Shown: positions 1 to 8,816 of the stretch, piece by piece | Numbering within the stretch: the first letter of the stretch is position 1 | How the letters are laid out: every line of letters begins with the position of its first letter | Assembly (NCBI GenBank): GCA_041395565.1 | Contig: JAWLAI010000008.1 | Location: 1-64,000 of the forward strand | DNA: 64,000 bases | Direction: 5' to 3' | From: Pseudomonadota bacterium | GTDB lineage: Bacteria > Pseudomonadota > Gammaproteobacteria > UBA9214 | Notes under the pieces: generated by a model | What the model was told of the DNA's origin: nothing | Database searches by the model: none | The model's input: only the letters and a program-made list of their open reading frames with translations | Translations under genes and position numbers: made by a program

Positions 1-651
1 CACGCGCGGACGGTTGTCCGCGTCGCGGTAATGCTCCACGCGTCCGCCGAAACGTACCATGCGGGTGAATTCCGGGCGCTCGATCTCCCACGGGAAACCG
101 TCGCGCAGCCAGTGATCGGGGTCCTCGACCTGGTAGCCCTCCTTGATGTGCTGGTGGAACATGCCGTACTGGTAGCGGATGCCGTAGCCGATCACCGGCA
201 GCTGCAGGCTCGCGCAGCTGTCCATGAAGCAGGCGGCCAGCCGCCCCAGGCCGCCGTTGCCGAGCCCGGCATCGACCTCCTCGCTCTCGATCTCCTCCAG
301 GGCCAGCGCATGCTGCTGCATCGCGCCGGCGGCCGCGTCGCGCAGCTCCAGGTTGAGCAGGTGGTTGCCCAGCGCCCGCCCCATCAGGAATTCCAGCGAC
401 AGGTAGCAGGCGCGACGCGTCCCCGGGCGGGTGAAGGCGCGCCAGGTATTGCGCCAGTCGGCCATGAGCCGGTCGCGGATCGCCACGGCCAGCGCCTGGT
501 AGACGTCCACCGGCGTACAGCCGAGGAAGTGACCGCGATGATGGGTCAGGTAGAAATCGAAGTCTCTGCGTATGGTGTCGGCATCGACCGGCAACGGCTC
601 CATAACGGGCAGCAGGCAGAGTTCCTTGTGCTTGGGATGAGTGTCATTCAT
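1..651 (-). CDS. glgP: Glycogen/starch phosphorylase, N-terminal 217 codons (cut by window edge)
   Basis: GT35 glycogen phosphorylase, which releases glucose-1-phosphate from alpha-1,4-glucan with PLP. Only the N-terminal 217 codons are inside the window. The translation carries the family's ERRDFDFYLTHH-like start, YLSLEFLMGR, and the GLGNGGLGRLAACFMDS and GYGIRYQYGMF blocks. The ATG at 651 follows the glgA stop by 11 bp, so it is the last visible gene of the pgi-glgC-GH57-malQ-glgB-glgA-glgP run. This is the classic phosphorylase type and differs from the GAF-fused alpha-glucan phosphorylase at 13720-16410, so the locus has two. The catalytic C-terminal half with the PLP lysine is not visible. 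Confidence 0.95.
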   Translation of the reverse strand, partial: MNDTHPKHKELCLLPVMEPLPVDADTIRRDFDFYLTHHRGHFLGCTPVDVYQALAVAIRDRLMADWRNTWRAFTRPGTRRACYLSLEFLMGRALGNHLLNLELRDAAAGAMQQHALALEEIESEEVDAGLGNGGLGRLAACFMDSCASLQLPVIGYGIRYQYGMFHQHIKEGYQVEDPDHWLRDGFPWEIERPEFTRMVRFGGRVEHYRDADNRPRV

Positions 652-662
652 GGCTGTGGCGG

Positions 663-2129
663 TCAGATTCCGGGTTCGCTGTACAGTGCCAGGTATTGTC
701 GCGCACTTTCGCGCCAGCTGAAATCCTGCTGCATGGCGGTTTGCTGGACCTGCGGCCAGTAGCGCGGGTGATGGAACAGCGCCACCGCGCGCAACAGCGC
801 GGCGTGCAGCTCCCCCGCATCGGGTGTGTGAAACACGATGCCGGTGGCGCTGCCGGCAGCCAGGTTTTCCGCGCTGGCGTCGACCACGGTGTCCGCGAGC
901 CCGCCGGTGTGGTGCACCACCGGCGGGGTGCCGTAGCACAGGCTGTACAGCTGGTTCAGCCCGCAGGGTTCGTAACGTGATGGCATTACGAAGAAATCCG
1001 CCCCCGCCTCGACCAGGTGGGCGAGCCGCTCCGAATAGCCGACAAACAGCCGCACCCGGTCCGGAAACCTGGCCTGCAGCTGCTGCAACCGGTCGATGTA
1101 CTCCTGCTGGCCGTCGCCGACGATCACGAATGCCGCCCGCGCCTGAGCCAGCAGGCGGCCCGCGGCTTCCGCCAGCAGGTCGCAGCCCTTCTGGGCCGTC
1201 AGCCGCCCGACCGAGCCGAACAGCGGCTGGTCCCGCACCACCGCCGCCGGCCGCCAGTCCAGCGCCTCGTACAGCGCCTTGCGATTGACCGCGCGGCCCA
1301 TCGCGCGGTTGCCGATTCCGTAGTTCAGCGCCAGCAGCTTGTCGTGGACCGGGTCCCAGATGGCGTGATCCAGGCCGTTGAGGATGCCGCGCAGCTTCCA
1401 GGCGTAGTGGCGCAGCACGCCGTCCATGCCGTGCCCGAAGGCCGGCGTCAGGATCTCCTTGGCGTAGGTGCGGCTGACCGTGGTGATCGCATCCGCGTAC
1501 ACCAGCGCCGCCTTGAGCATGGAAAAACCGCCGTGAAACTCCACGCCTTCCAGGTGCCACCACGACTCCGGCAGTTGCAGGCGCTGGAATTCGGCGCGCG
1601 AAAAGTGACCGCCGAAGGCCAGGTTGTGGATGGTGAACACGCTGCGCGGCGACCCGGGCTGCAGCCGCAGGTACGCCGGGACCAGGCCGGTCTGCCAGTC
1701 GTGGCAATGCACCACATCGGGGCGCCAGCCGGCCGGTGCGACCGAGCCCGCCAGCCGCGCCGCGAACTGGGCGAAGGCGCTGTAGCGCTCGGCGTTGTCC
1801 GGCCAGTCGGCACCGTAGGCATCGACGTAGGGGTTGCCCGGGCGGTCGAACAGTGCCGGACAGTCCGCCAGCCAGACCGGCACCCGGAATCCTTCCGGGC
1901 GCACTTCGAGCAGATGGAAGGTGTGCATCCGCCCGGCCAGCGGGATGTCGATGCTCAGCAGCGGCCGCGGCCGGCGCACCGCGCGCAGCACATCGCCGTA
2001 GGCCGGCAGCAGCAGGCGCACGTCGGCGCCGAGGTCCGCGAGCGCATGCGGCAGGCTATAGCCGAAATCGCCGAGTCCGCCGGTCTTGATGAGCGGAAAC
2101 AGCTCGCTGATGACGTGCAGTACTCTCAT
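663..2129 (-). CDS. glgA: Glycogen synthase (ADP-glucose), GT5
   Basis: Elongates alpha-1,4-glucan from ADP-glucose made by GlgC. The protein has 488 residues, normal for GlgA. The N-terminal KTGGLGD nucleotide-sugar loop is present near residue 16, and the C-terminal GT5 signature PSRYEPCGLNQ with the TGGLADTV block near residues 385-420. An in-frame extension to 2201 exists, but the family start MRVLHVISE matches the ATG at 2129. That ATG overlaps the glgB stop as ATGA (2126-2129), indicating translational coupling. Confidence 0.96.
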   Translation of the reverse strand: MRVLHVISELFPLIKTGGLGDFGYSLPHALADLGADVRLLLPAYGDVLRAVRRPRPLLSIDIPLAGRMHTFHLLEVRPEGFRVPVWLADCPALFDRPGNPYVDAYGADWPDNAERYSAFAQFAARLAGSVAPAGWRPDVVHCHDWQTGLVPAYLRLQPGSPRSVFTIHNLAFGGHFSRAEFQRLQLPESWWHLEGVEFHGGFSMLKAALVYADAITTVSRTYAKEILTPAFGHGMDGVLRHYAWKLRGILNGLDHAIWDPVHDKLLALNYGIGNRAMGRAVNRKALYEALDWRPAAVVRDQPLFGSVGRLTAQKGCDLLAEAAGRLLAQARAAFVIVGDGQQEYIDRLQQLQARFPDRVRLFVGYSERLAHLVEAGADFFVMPSRYEPCGLNQLYSLCYGTPPVVHHTGGLADTVVDASAENLAAGSATGIVFHTPDAGELHAALLRAVALFHHPRYWPQVQQTAMQQDFSWRESARQYLALYSEPGI

Positions 2130-4255
2130 CGCTGCCCTTGCAGGAAGATCGCCCCCAGCGGTGGCAGGGTGAGCTCGATGGACTGTGCGAAATCCATCCA
2201 TGGCAGTGGTTCCACGGTCACGGCACCGTTACCGGTATTGCTGCCGCCGTAGAATTCCGAATCGGTGTTGAGGATTTCCCGGTAATACCCGGCCGGCGGC
2301 ACACCGATGCGGTAGCCGCGCCGCACCACCGGTGTGAAGTTCAGCACGCAGACGATACTCTGCTCCGGCACGTCGGACATGCGCAGCAGGCTCAGCACCG
2401 ACTGGTCGCTGTCATGGCAGTCGATCCAGCGGAAACCGGCGGGGTCGTGATCGTAGCGGTACAACGCGGGCTGTTCGCGGTAGAGTCGGTTGAGATCGCG
2501 CACCAGGGTCTGGAGGCCACGGTGCGTGGCAACGTCCAGCAGCGGCCAGTCGATGGTATGGCGCGCGTCCCATTCCAGCCATTGCCCGAACTCGCCGCCC
2601 ATGAACAGCAGCTTCTTGCCGGGATGGGCATACTGCCAGGCATAGAACAGGCGCAGGTTGGCCATCTTCTGCCAGTGATCGCCCGGCATCTTGCTGAGCA
2701 TGCTGCGCTTGCCGTGGACGACCTCGTCGTGCGAGAGCGGCAGGACGAAATTCTCGGTCCAGGCATAGAGCTGACTGAAGGTGAGCTTGTTGTGGTGATA
2801 CTTGCGGTGTACCGGGTCCTCCTCGATATAGGAGAGACAGTCGTTCATCCAGCCCATGTTCCACTTCAGGCTGAATCCCAGGCCACCGATCTCCACCGGC
2901 CGCGACACCATCGGCCAGGAAGTGGATTCCTCGGCGATGGTCAGCACGCCCGGGAACAGGCCGTGCACGACACGGTTCAGCTCGCGCAGGAAATCGATGG
3001 CCTCCAGATTCTCGCGCCCGCCGAACTGGTTGGGCGACCATTCGCCCTCGCGGCGCGAATAGTCCAGGTAGAGCATCGAGGCGACGGCATCCACGCGCAG
3101 CCCGTCGATGTGGAATTCCTCCAGCCAGTAAACCGCATTGGTGAGCAGGAAGTTGTGCACCTCGCGCCGCCCGTAGTCGAACACCAGCGTGCCCCAGTCC
3201 TGGTGCTCGCCGCGCCGCGGATCGGCGTGCTCGTAGGTCGCCTCGCCGGTGAAGCGCGCCAGCGCGTAGAAATCGCGCGGGAAATGCGCCGGTACCCAGT
3301 CGAGCAGGACGCCGAGTCCGTGCACGTGGCACTGCTCGATGAAGTAGCGCAGGTCGTCCGGACTGCCGTGGCGCGCGGTCGGCGCGAAATAACCGGTCAC
3401 CTGGTAGCCCCAGGACTCGTCCAGCGGGTGCTCGCTCACCGGCATCAGCTCGATGTGGGTGTAGCCGAGGTCGAGCACGTAGGGTATCAGCTGCGCCGCC
3501 AGTTCGCGCCAGTTGAGAAAACCGCCGTCGGCGCCGCGCCGCCACGACCCGGCATGCACCTCGTAGATGCTCACCGGGCGGTGCTGCCAGTCAAAGCGCG
3601 CACGCGCGGCGAGCCAGTCGTCGTCCGACCAGGACCAGGCGCTGTCGGCCGGCACGATCGAGGTGGTATCCGGGCGCATAGCCATGCGCCGGGCGTACGG
3701 GTCGGTCTTCGTGAAGGCCTGGCCGTTGCGGGCCATCACCTCGTACTTGTAGGCGTCGCCAGCCTGCAGGCCGGGTATGAACAGCTCCCAGATGCCGGAG
3801 GAACCACGGCAGCGCATCGGGTGACGGCGCCCGTCCCAGCCGTTGAAATCGCCGACCACGCTGACGCGCGTCACGCCCGGCGCCCAGACCGCGAACTGCA
3901 CGCCCGCCACGGCATCGATAGTCGCCGGCCGCGCGCCGAGGAATTGCCAGGCATGCTGATGCCGGCCTTCCTGGAACAGGTGCAGGTCGAAATCGCTGAT
4001 CTGCGCCGCGAAGCTGTACGGCGAAACCTGGCGGTGCACCTCGGCTGAGTGTTTTTCGGTCCAGGTGAGGCTGTAATGGCGCGGCAGCCGGTCCGCCGGC
4101 TGCAGCACGCGCACGAAGAAATCACTGCCCGGAATGCGCTGCATCGCCCCGGCCCCGTCGAGTTCGACCGACTCCGCCGGCGGCAGGAAGACCGTCACCT
4201 CGCGCGTACCGTCGGCGCACGGATGCACCCCCAGCACCTCGAATGGGTCGTGCAT
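2126..4255 (-). CDS. glgB: 1,4-alpha-glucan branching enzyme, GH13/CBM48
   Basis: Introduces alpha-1,6 branches into glycogen. The protein has 709 residues. It starts with an N-terminal region and a CBM48 domain (VGDFNGWD near residue 135), followed by the GH13 barrel with DGLRVDAVASM (Asp nucleophile), a TIAEES segment (acid/base Glu) and LPLSHDEVVHGKRSM. The ATG at 4255 was chosen over an in-frame upstream one at 4330 because an AGGAGGG ribosome-binding site lies 5-6 bases before it and because homologues begin near DPFEVLGVHP. The stop overlaps the glgA start by 4 bp. Confidence 0.97.
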   Translation of the reverse strand: MHDPFEVLGVHPCADGTREVTVFLPPAESVELDGAGAMQRIPGSDFFVRVLQPADRLPRHYSLTWTEKHSAEVHRQVSPYSFAAQISDFDLHLFQEGRHQHAWQFLGARPATIDAVAGVQFAVWAPGVTRVSVVGDFNGWDGRRHPMRCRGSSGIWELFIPGLQAGDAYKYEVMARNGQAFTKTDPYARRMAMRPDTTSIVPADSAWSWSDDDWLAARARFDWQHRPVSIYEVHAGSWRRGADGGFLNWRELAAQLIPYVLDLGYTHIELMPVSEHPLDESWGYQVTGYFAPTARHGSPDDLRYFIEQCHVHGLGVLLDWVPAHFPRDFYALARFTGEATYEHADPRRGEHQDWGTLVFDYGRREVHNFLLTNAVYWLEEFHIDGLRVDAVASMLYLDYSRREGEWSPNQFGGRENLEAIDFLRELNRVVHGLFPGVLTIAEESTSWPMVSRPVEIGGLGFSLKWNMGWMNDCLSYIEEDPVHRKYHHNKLTFSQLYAWTENFVLPLSHDEVVHGKRSMLSKMPGDHWQKMANLRLFYAWQYAHPGKKLLFMGGEFGQWLEWDARHTIDWPLLDVATHRGLQTLVRDLNRLYREQPALYRYDHDPAGFRWIDCHDSDQSVLSLLRMSDVPEQSIVCVLNFTPVVRRGYRIGVPPAGYYREILNTDSEFYGGSNTGNGAVTVEPLPWMDFAQSIELTLPPLGAIFLQGQR

Positions 4256-4313
4256 ACTGCCCTCCTGGACGCGTTGCCGGGCGGGACTCAGTCGTTGGTC
4301 GGCGGCGGTGGTA

Positions 4314-5690
4314 TCAGCTGCGCTGCGCATGGTTGCTCATCTCCTTCAGGCGTGCGGCGGTTGCCGGTGTGATCTGGGACCAGTCGAAGCGCCAGCGCCA
4401 GTGTTCGCCATCGTTGCCGGGAATGTTCATGCGGGCGGAGGAATCCAGCCCGAGCACATCCTGCAGCGGCAGCACGCACAGCTGCGCCCGGCTCTGCATG
4501 GCGGCGATCATCATGGCCGTAACGACAGCGGCGGGATCGCCGATGCCCAGGTTCTCGAGGACGAAACGCTGCTCGTGCGGCTGCAGCGAGTCGAACCAGC
4601 CCCGGGTCGTGTCGTTGTCATGGGTACCGGTATAGACCACGGTATCGGGGGTGATATTGCGGGGCTTGTGCGGGTTGTCATCAAAGGCGTCGAAGGCGAA
4701 CTGCAGCACGGCCATGCCGGGCAGGTGGAAACGCTTGCGCAGCTCGGTCACGGCCGGGGTGATGATGCCGAGATCCTCCGCCACCAGCGGAAGATTACCC
4801 ATCCGCTGCTGCAGCTTCAACAACAGCTCGTCGCCCGGGGTCTTGACCCATTCGCCCCGCTCCGCAGTCGGACAGTCGCGGTCGATCACCCACACGGCCT
4901 CCAGTCCGCGGAAATGATCGATTCGGACCAGGTCGAACCACTGGAAGTGGCTCTGCAGGCGCTGCAGCCACCACTCGAACCCCTCCGCCCGGTGCACTTC
5001 CCAGTCATAGTGCGGATTACCCCAGCGCTGCCCGGTGGCCGAGAAATAGTCCGGTGGCACCCCGGTCACCGCGGCCAGCTGCCCGTCGGCATCGAGCAGA
5101 AAGCGCTGCGGCGCGGCCCAGACGTCGACGCTGTCGTGCGCCACGAAGATCGGCATGTCGCCGAACAGCACGATATCGCGCGCCGCGGCGGCGGCGCGGA
5201 TCTCCTGCCAGCTGCGGTAGATCTGGTACTGCTGCCAGCGAATCAGGTCGAGTCGGTGCACATGCTTCAGCCGCATGCCGGCGAGCGCGCCGGGTCGGCG
5301 CTGGCGGTAGGCGTCCGGCCATTCGTACCAGGGCCGGTTGTCGTGCAGTTGCTTGAGCAGCAGGAAGTCGACGAAATCATCCAGCCAGAACGCCTGCTGT
5401 GACTGCCAGACCCGGTAGTCCGGATCATCCGGCTGCGGCTGCATGTCGCTGTCGAGCGGCAGCAGTGCCGGATTGGCGGCGAATGCCGACAGGCACTGGT
5501 ACGGGGAGTAACCGCGGCAGGGCATGCCTAGCGGTAACACCTGCCACACGCCCTGCCCTGCCGCCGCCATGAAATCCAGCCAACGCTCGGCCGCGTCGAG
5601 CCGCCGCGACGGCAGGCTGGTGGGATGCAACAGAATGCCGCTGCGTCTGCGTAACAGAGGGTTGCTTGTCATGACTGATCGCTCGTTCAT
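4314..5690 (-). CDS. malQ: 4-alpha-glucanotransferase (amylomaltase), GH77
   Basis: Transfers maltodextrin segments between glucan chains and remodels oligosaccharides during glycogen turnover. The protein has 458 residues, slightly shorter than many MalQ proteins. Visible motifs are GILLHPTSLPS at the N-terminus, VRIDHFRGLEA (nucleophile Asp), VAEDLGIITPAV (acid/base Glu) and YTGTHDNDTTRGW. A second Met at residue 7 (5672) is an equally plausible start, since neither has a strong Shine-Dalgarno. It lies 58 bp upstream of glgB and 74 bp downstream of the GH57 gene on the same strand. Confidence 0.95.
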   Translation of the reverse strand: MNERSVMTSNPLLRRRSGILLHPTSLPSRRLDAAERWLDFMAAAGQGVWQVLPLGMPCRGYSPYQCLSAFAANPALLPLDSDMQPQPDDPDYRVWQSQQAFWLDDFVDFLLLKQLHDNRPWYEWPDAYRQRRPGALAGMRLKHVHRLDLIRWQQYQIYRSWQEIRAAAAARDIVLFGDMPIFVAHDSVDVWAAPQRFLLDADGQLAAVTGVPPDYFSATGQRWGNPHYDWEVHRAEGFEWWLQRLQSHFQWFDLVRIDHFRGLEAVWVIDRDCPTAERGEWVKTPGDELLLKLQQRMGNLPLVAEDLGIITPAVTELRKRFHLPGMAVLQFAFDAFDDNPHKPRNITPDTVVYTGTHDNDTTRGWFDSLQPHEQRFVLENLGIGDPAAVVTAMMIAAMQSRAQLCVLPLQDVLGLDSSARMNIPGNDGEHWRWRFDWSQITPATAARLKEMSNHAQRS

Positions 5691-5764
5691 GCCCCGCGCA
5701 TGCAGGGCGGGATGGAGGCGCGCCCGCCATCCGGCCGTCGGTGCGCGCGCCGGGCCGCCGGGTA

Positions 5765-7471
5765 TCAGTTCCGGCGCATGGTCCCGGAACCGCCGCGGGT
5801 CTGGGCCTTGCCCATCGAAATGGGGATTTCCAGCGACGGCGGCGCGGGCATGCCCATCAGCTGGTACAGCATGCGCAACTGGCTGCGATAGAGCTGGTCG
5901 AAGTCCTGCACCGACTCGCTCGGGTTATAGTCGCCGAACCACCAGAACCAGTCCGAACCCTCGCAGATCGCCAGCTGGCGCGTGATCCGGGTGCGCTGCT
6001 GCTCGTCCAGGGTGGTGACGTCCATGAAACGGTCGTAGTCGCGCTTGGCTTCGACGAGCAGGTCCCAGGCCCGGTTCTTCTCGGCATCGCCGATCCAGGT
6101 GGAAAAGGACCCGAACACCCAGCTGCCGGGACAGATGGACGGCAGCTTGACAGCCGGCAGCGTGGCGGCCTGCGAGAAGGTGATCGTCTCGACCCCCGGT
6201 TCCTCGATCAGGGCGCGGTAGAGGCGCTCGATGAAGTGCACGCCGTTGTCCGGGTAGTATTCCCAGGCGTTCTCGCCATCCAGGATCACGCTGATGCAGC
6301 AGTCGTCGGCGGCCGCGTCGAGGAACTTGGTGATGTTGCGCAGGTGCATGATGAAATTCGCCACCGCGTCGCCCGCATCCCAGTTGCGGTACTCGAAACC
6401 GATCAGGTCGGACAGGCCGTCGTCGCGGAAGAAGATCCTGCACTTGCCGCCGCTGGCGTGGTAGGCCTGGAACAGGCCGCGCTTGCTGGCGATATCCTGC
6501 TCCGCCAGCTTGGACAGCCGCGCGCTGTTGCGCCACACGTTCTCCCCGGACGCCGTCCACTGCATGTCGAACTCGTCCAGCAGTTCCAGGGCATCCTTGC
6601 TGATGCTGCCCTCGGACAGCCATACCCCGTGCGGTTTGCGACCGAAACAGCGGTCGAACAGCTCGATCCCCTGGCGCATGTGCCAGCGGCTGCGGCTGCG
6701 GCCGCCCGGGTAGGCGCTGGCGGTGGGGCGCGGCGCCTCCGGCAGGGCGCAGCTGGCATTGCTGAAATCGTTCAGCAGCGGCACGATCGGGTGGCCCCAG
6801 GGCGTCATCGAGAGCTCGATCTGGCCGCGCCCGGCGAGGCGCTTGTAGCGCGGGATGATGTCGCTGATGCATTCCCGGATGATGCCGAGCAGCGCGAGCC
6901 GGTCTGCCAGCGTGTAGCCGCCGCGCTTGTCGAGCAGCGCGCGCACCCGCGTCTGCTGCTTGTAGGAATAGCCCAGCCAGGCCAGGTGGTACCAGGTGAG
7001 CAGGTCGTGGAAGTACTGCTCGTTCAGGTAGCCCAGCGCCACGGGCTCGGTGCCGTGCACCTGCTGGGGCTCCAGCATGCGCCGCGGGTACTCGGCCAGC
7101 GCCTTGAAGGCGGGCCACGGCTCGATCATGGTCGGGCCGTTGCAGCGCTGGCAATGCCGGATGATCTCCAGCCGTGCCTTGACGTCCTGCGGGATCGGCG
7201 TCACCCCCGCCAGCAGGTTCAGCAGCGAGTCATTGAGCGGCTTGCCGCTGGTGAGGAAGGCATCGAGCTGGGTACTGTAGTCCAGCAGCTGCTCCAGCAG
7301 CACCGGCGCGAAATTCACCACCAGGCGCATGCCAGGGTGCTGCTCGAGGTGCCAGGCCATGTCGGAATAGTCCTTCATGGCGTGGAGGTATACCCAGGGG
7401 AGGTGATAGACGCCCTGCAGCTCGTCGCGGTAATACGGCTGGTGCATGTGCCAGCAAAGCACGAATTTCAT
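5765..7471 (-). CDS. GH57 family glycoside hydrolase / glucanotransferase
   Basis: A 568-residue GH57 protein acting on alpha-glucans. The WHMHQPYY block at residues 7-14 is GH57 motif 1. VWLSEGS near residue 290 carries the expected catalytic nucleophile Glu. RIFFRDDGLSDLIGF near residue 355 matches motif 4 with the acid/base Asp. Members are alpha-amylases, 4-alpha-glucanotransferases or branching enzymes, and these cannot be separated from sequence alone. The start is supported by GAGGAA six bases before the ATG. No signal peptide is seen, so it should act in the cytoplasm on stored glycogen, consistent with its position between glgC and malQ. Confidence 0.93.
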   Translation of the reverse strand: MKFVLCWHMHQPYYRDELQGVYHLPWVYLHAMKDYSDMAWHLEQHPGMRLVVNFAPVLLEQLLDYSTQLDAFLTSGKPLNDSLLNLLAGVTPIPQDVKARLEIIRHCQRCNGPTMIEPWPAFKALAEYPRRMLEPQQVHGTEPVALGYLNEQYFHDLLTWYHLAWLGYSYKQQTRVRALLDKRGGYTLADRLALLGIIRECISDIIPRYKRLAGRGQIELSMTPWGHPIVPLLNDFSNASCALPEAPRPTASAYPGGRSRSRWHMRQGIELFDRCFGRKPHGVWLSEGSISKDALELLDEFDMQWTASGENVWRNSARLSKLAEQDIASKRGLFQAYHASGGKCRIFFRDDGLSDLIGFEYRNWDAGDAVANFIMHLRNITKFLDAAADDCCISVILDGENAWEYYPDNGVHFIERLYRALIEEPGVETITFSQAATLPAVKLPSICPGSWVFGSFSTWIGDAEKNRAWDLLVEAKRDYDRFMDVTTLDEQQRTRITRQLAICEGSDWFWWFGDYNPSESVQDFDQLYRSQLRMLYQLMGMPAPPSLEIPISMGKAQTRGGSGTMRRN

Positions 7472-7495
7472 GGCCGTTCCTCATGGCAGCACGCG

Positions 7496-8815
7496 TCAGT
7501 CGGCGCGCGGGTCGACGATACCATAAAGATTCTGGCCCAGCATGGCCGGGGTAACCAGGCGTATACCCGTGGGGGTGATGTGGAACTGGCGGGCGTCCTC
7601 CTCCAGGTTCTCGCCGATGACCGTGCCGTCCGGGATGACGCAGCCCTTGTCGATGATGGTGTTGGTGATCCTGCAGTTGTCACCGATGGTGACCTTCGGC
7701 AACACCACGGAATTGGTCACCTTGCTGTAGCTGCCGACAGTGGTGGCGAAGAAGATCACCGAGCGCCGGATCTGCGCGCCCGAGATGATGCAGCCCGCCG
7801 AGATCAGCGAGTCGATTGCGATGCCGCGCCGGTCTTCCTCGTCGAACACGAACTTGGCCGGCGGGTGCTGGGTCTGGTAGGTCCAGATCGGCCAGTAGCG
7901 GTCGTACAGGTTCAGCTCCGGCTCCACGTCGCACAGCTCGATGTTGGCCGACCAGTAGGAATCCACGGTACCGACATCGCGCCAGTAGGCCGGCTCGCCG
8001 TCCTCGTCCCGGAACGGATACGCCACGACGTTCAGGTCGTTGATGCGGGCCGGTATGATGTCGCGGCCGAAATCGTGCGACGAACTCAGGTCGGCGGCAT
8101 CGTTGCGCAGGATGTCGTAGAGCACACGGGTGGAGAAGATGTAGATGCCCATCGACACCAGCGCCACGTCCGGTTTGCCCGGCATGGGTTCGGGACGCTC
8201 CGGCTTTTCCGTGAAGCGCGTGATGCGCAGTTTCTCGTCGACGCTCATCACGCCGAAGGCCGTGGCCTGGTCCAGCGGCGCCTCGATGCAGCCGACGGTG
8301 AAGTCGGCGTTGTTCTCGACGTGGTGGATCAGCATCTTGGAATAGTCCATGGTGTAGATGTGATCCCCGCCCAGCACCATGACGTAATCCGGCGAGTGGC
8401 GGCGGATGATGTCGATGTTCTGGTAGAGCGCATCCGCGGTGCCCTTGTACCACTGCTTCTCCGAGGTGCGCTGCTGGGCCGGCAGGATTTCCACGAACTC
8501 GCCGATCTCGTTGCGCAGGAAGCTCCAGGCACGCTGCAGGTGGCGGATCAGGGAATGCGCACGGTACTGGGTGAGCACGCCGATGCGGCGCAGGCCGGAA
8601 TTGATGCAGTTGGACAGCGCGAAATCGATGATGCGGAACTTGCCGCCGAACGGCACCGCCGGCTTGGCGCGCCAGCGGGTCAGGTCGTACAGGCGTGAGC
8701 CCTCGCCGCCGGCAAGGATGAGTACCAGCGTGGTGCGGGTCAGGTCGCTGACCTGATTGGGTTCGATGTAGTACCTGTATTTTTTGGCCTGTTCTTCCGG
8801 TGTAACGTTTGCCAT
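7496..8815 (-). CDS. glgC: Glucose-1-phosphate adenylyltransferase (ADP-glucose pyrophosphorylase)
   Basis: Makes ADP-glucose from ATP and glucose-1-phosphate, the committed step of glycogen synthesis. The protein has 439 residues. The nucleotide loop LILAGGEGSRLYDLT and the conserved AKPAVPFGGKFRIIDF segment sit near residues 32-62, GTADALYQN follows, and the C-terminus forms a left-handed helix with hexapeptide-like repeats. The ATG lies one base after the pgi stop, and a GAGGG ribosome-binding site overlaps the end of pgi, so the two genes are coupled. Confidence 0.97.
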   Translation of the reverse strand: MANVTPEEQAKKYRYYIEPNQVSDLTRTTLVLILAGGEGSRLYDLTRWRAKPAVPFGGKFRIIDFALSNCINSGLRRIGVLTQYRAHSLIRHLQRAWSFLRNEIGEFVEILPAQQRTSEKQWYKGTADALYQNIDIIRRHSPDYVMVLGGDHIYTMDYSKMLIHHVENNADFTVGCIEAPLDQATAFGVMSVDEKLRITRFTEKPERPEPMPGKPDVALVSMGIYIFSTRVLYDILRNDAADLSSSHDFGRDIIPARINDLNVVAYPFRDEDGEPAYWRDVGTVDSYWSANIELCDVEPELNLYDRYWPIWTYQTQHPPAKFVFDEEDRRGIAIDSLISAGCIISGAQIRRSVIFFATTVGSYSKVTNSVVLPKVTIGDNCRITNTIIDKGCVIPDGTVIGENLEEDARQFHITPTGIRLVTPAMLGQNLYGIVDPRAD

Positions 8816-8816
8816 C

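Noticed and set aside
5741..8698. A 985-codon plus-strand open frame opposite the GH57 and glgC genes
   Set aside because: It spans two real minus-strand genes and shows no recognisable family. It comes from codon-position bias in high-G+C sequence.
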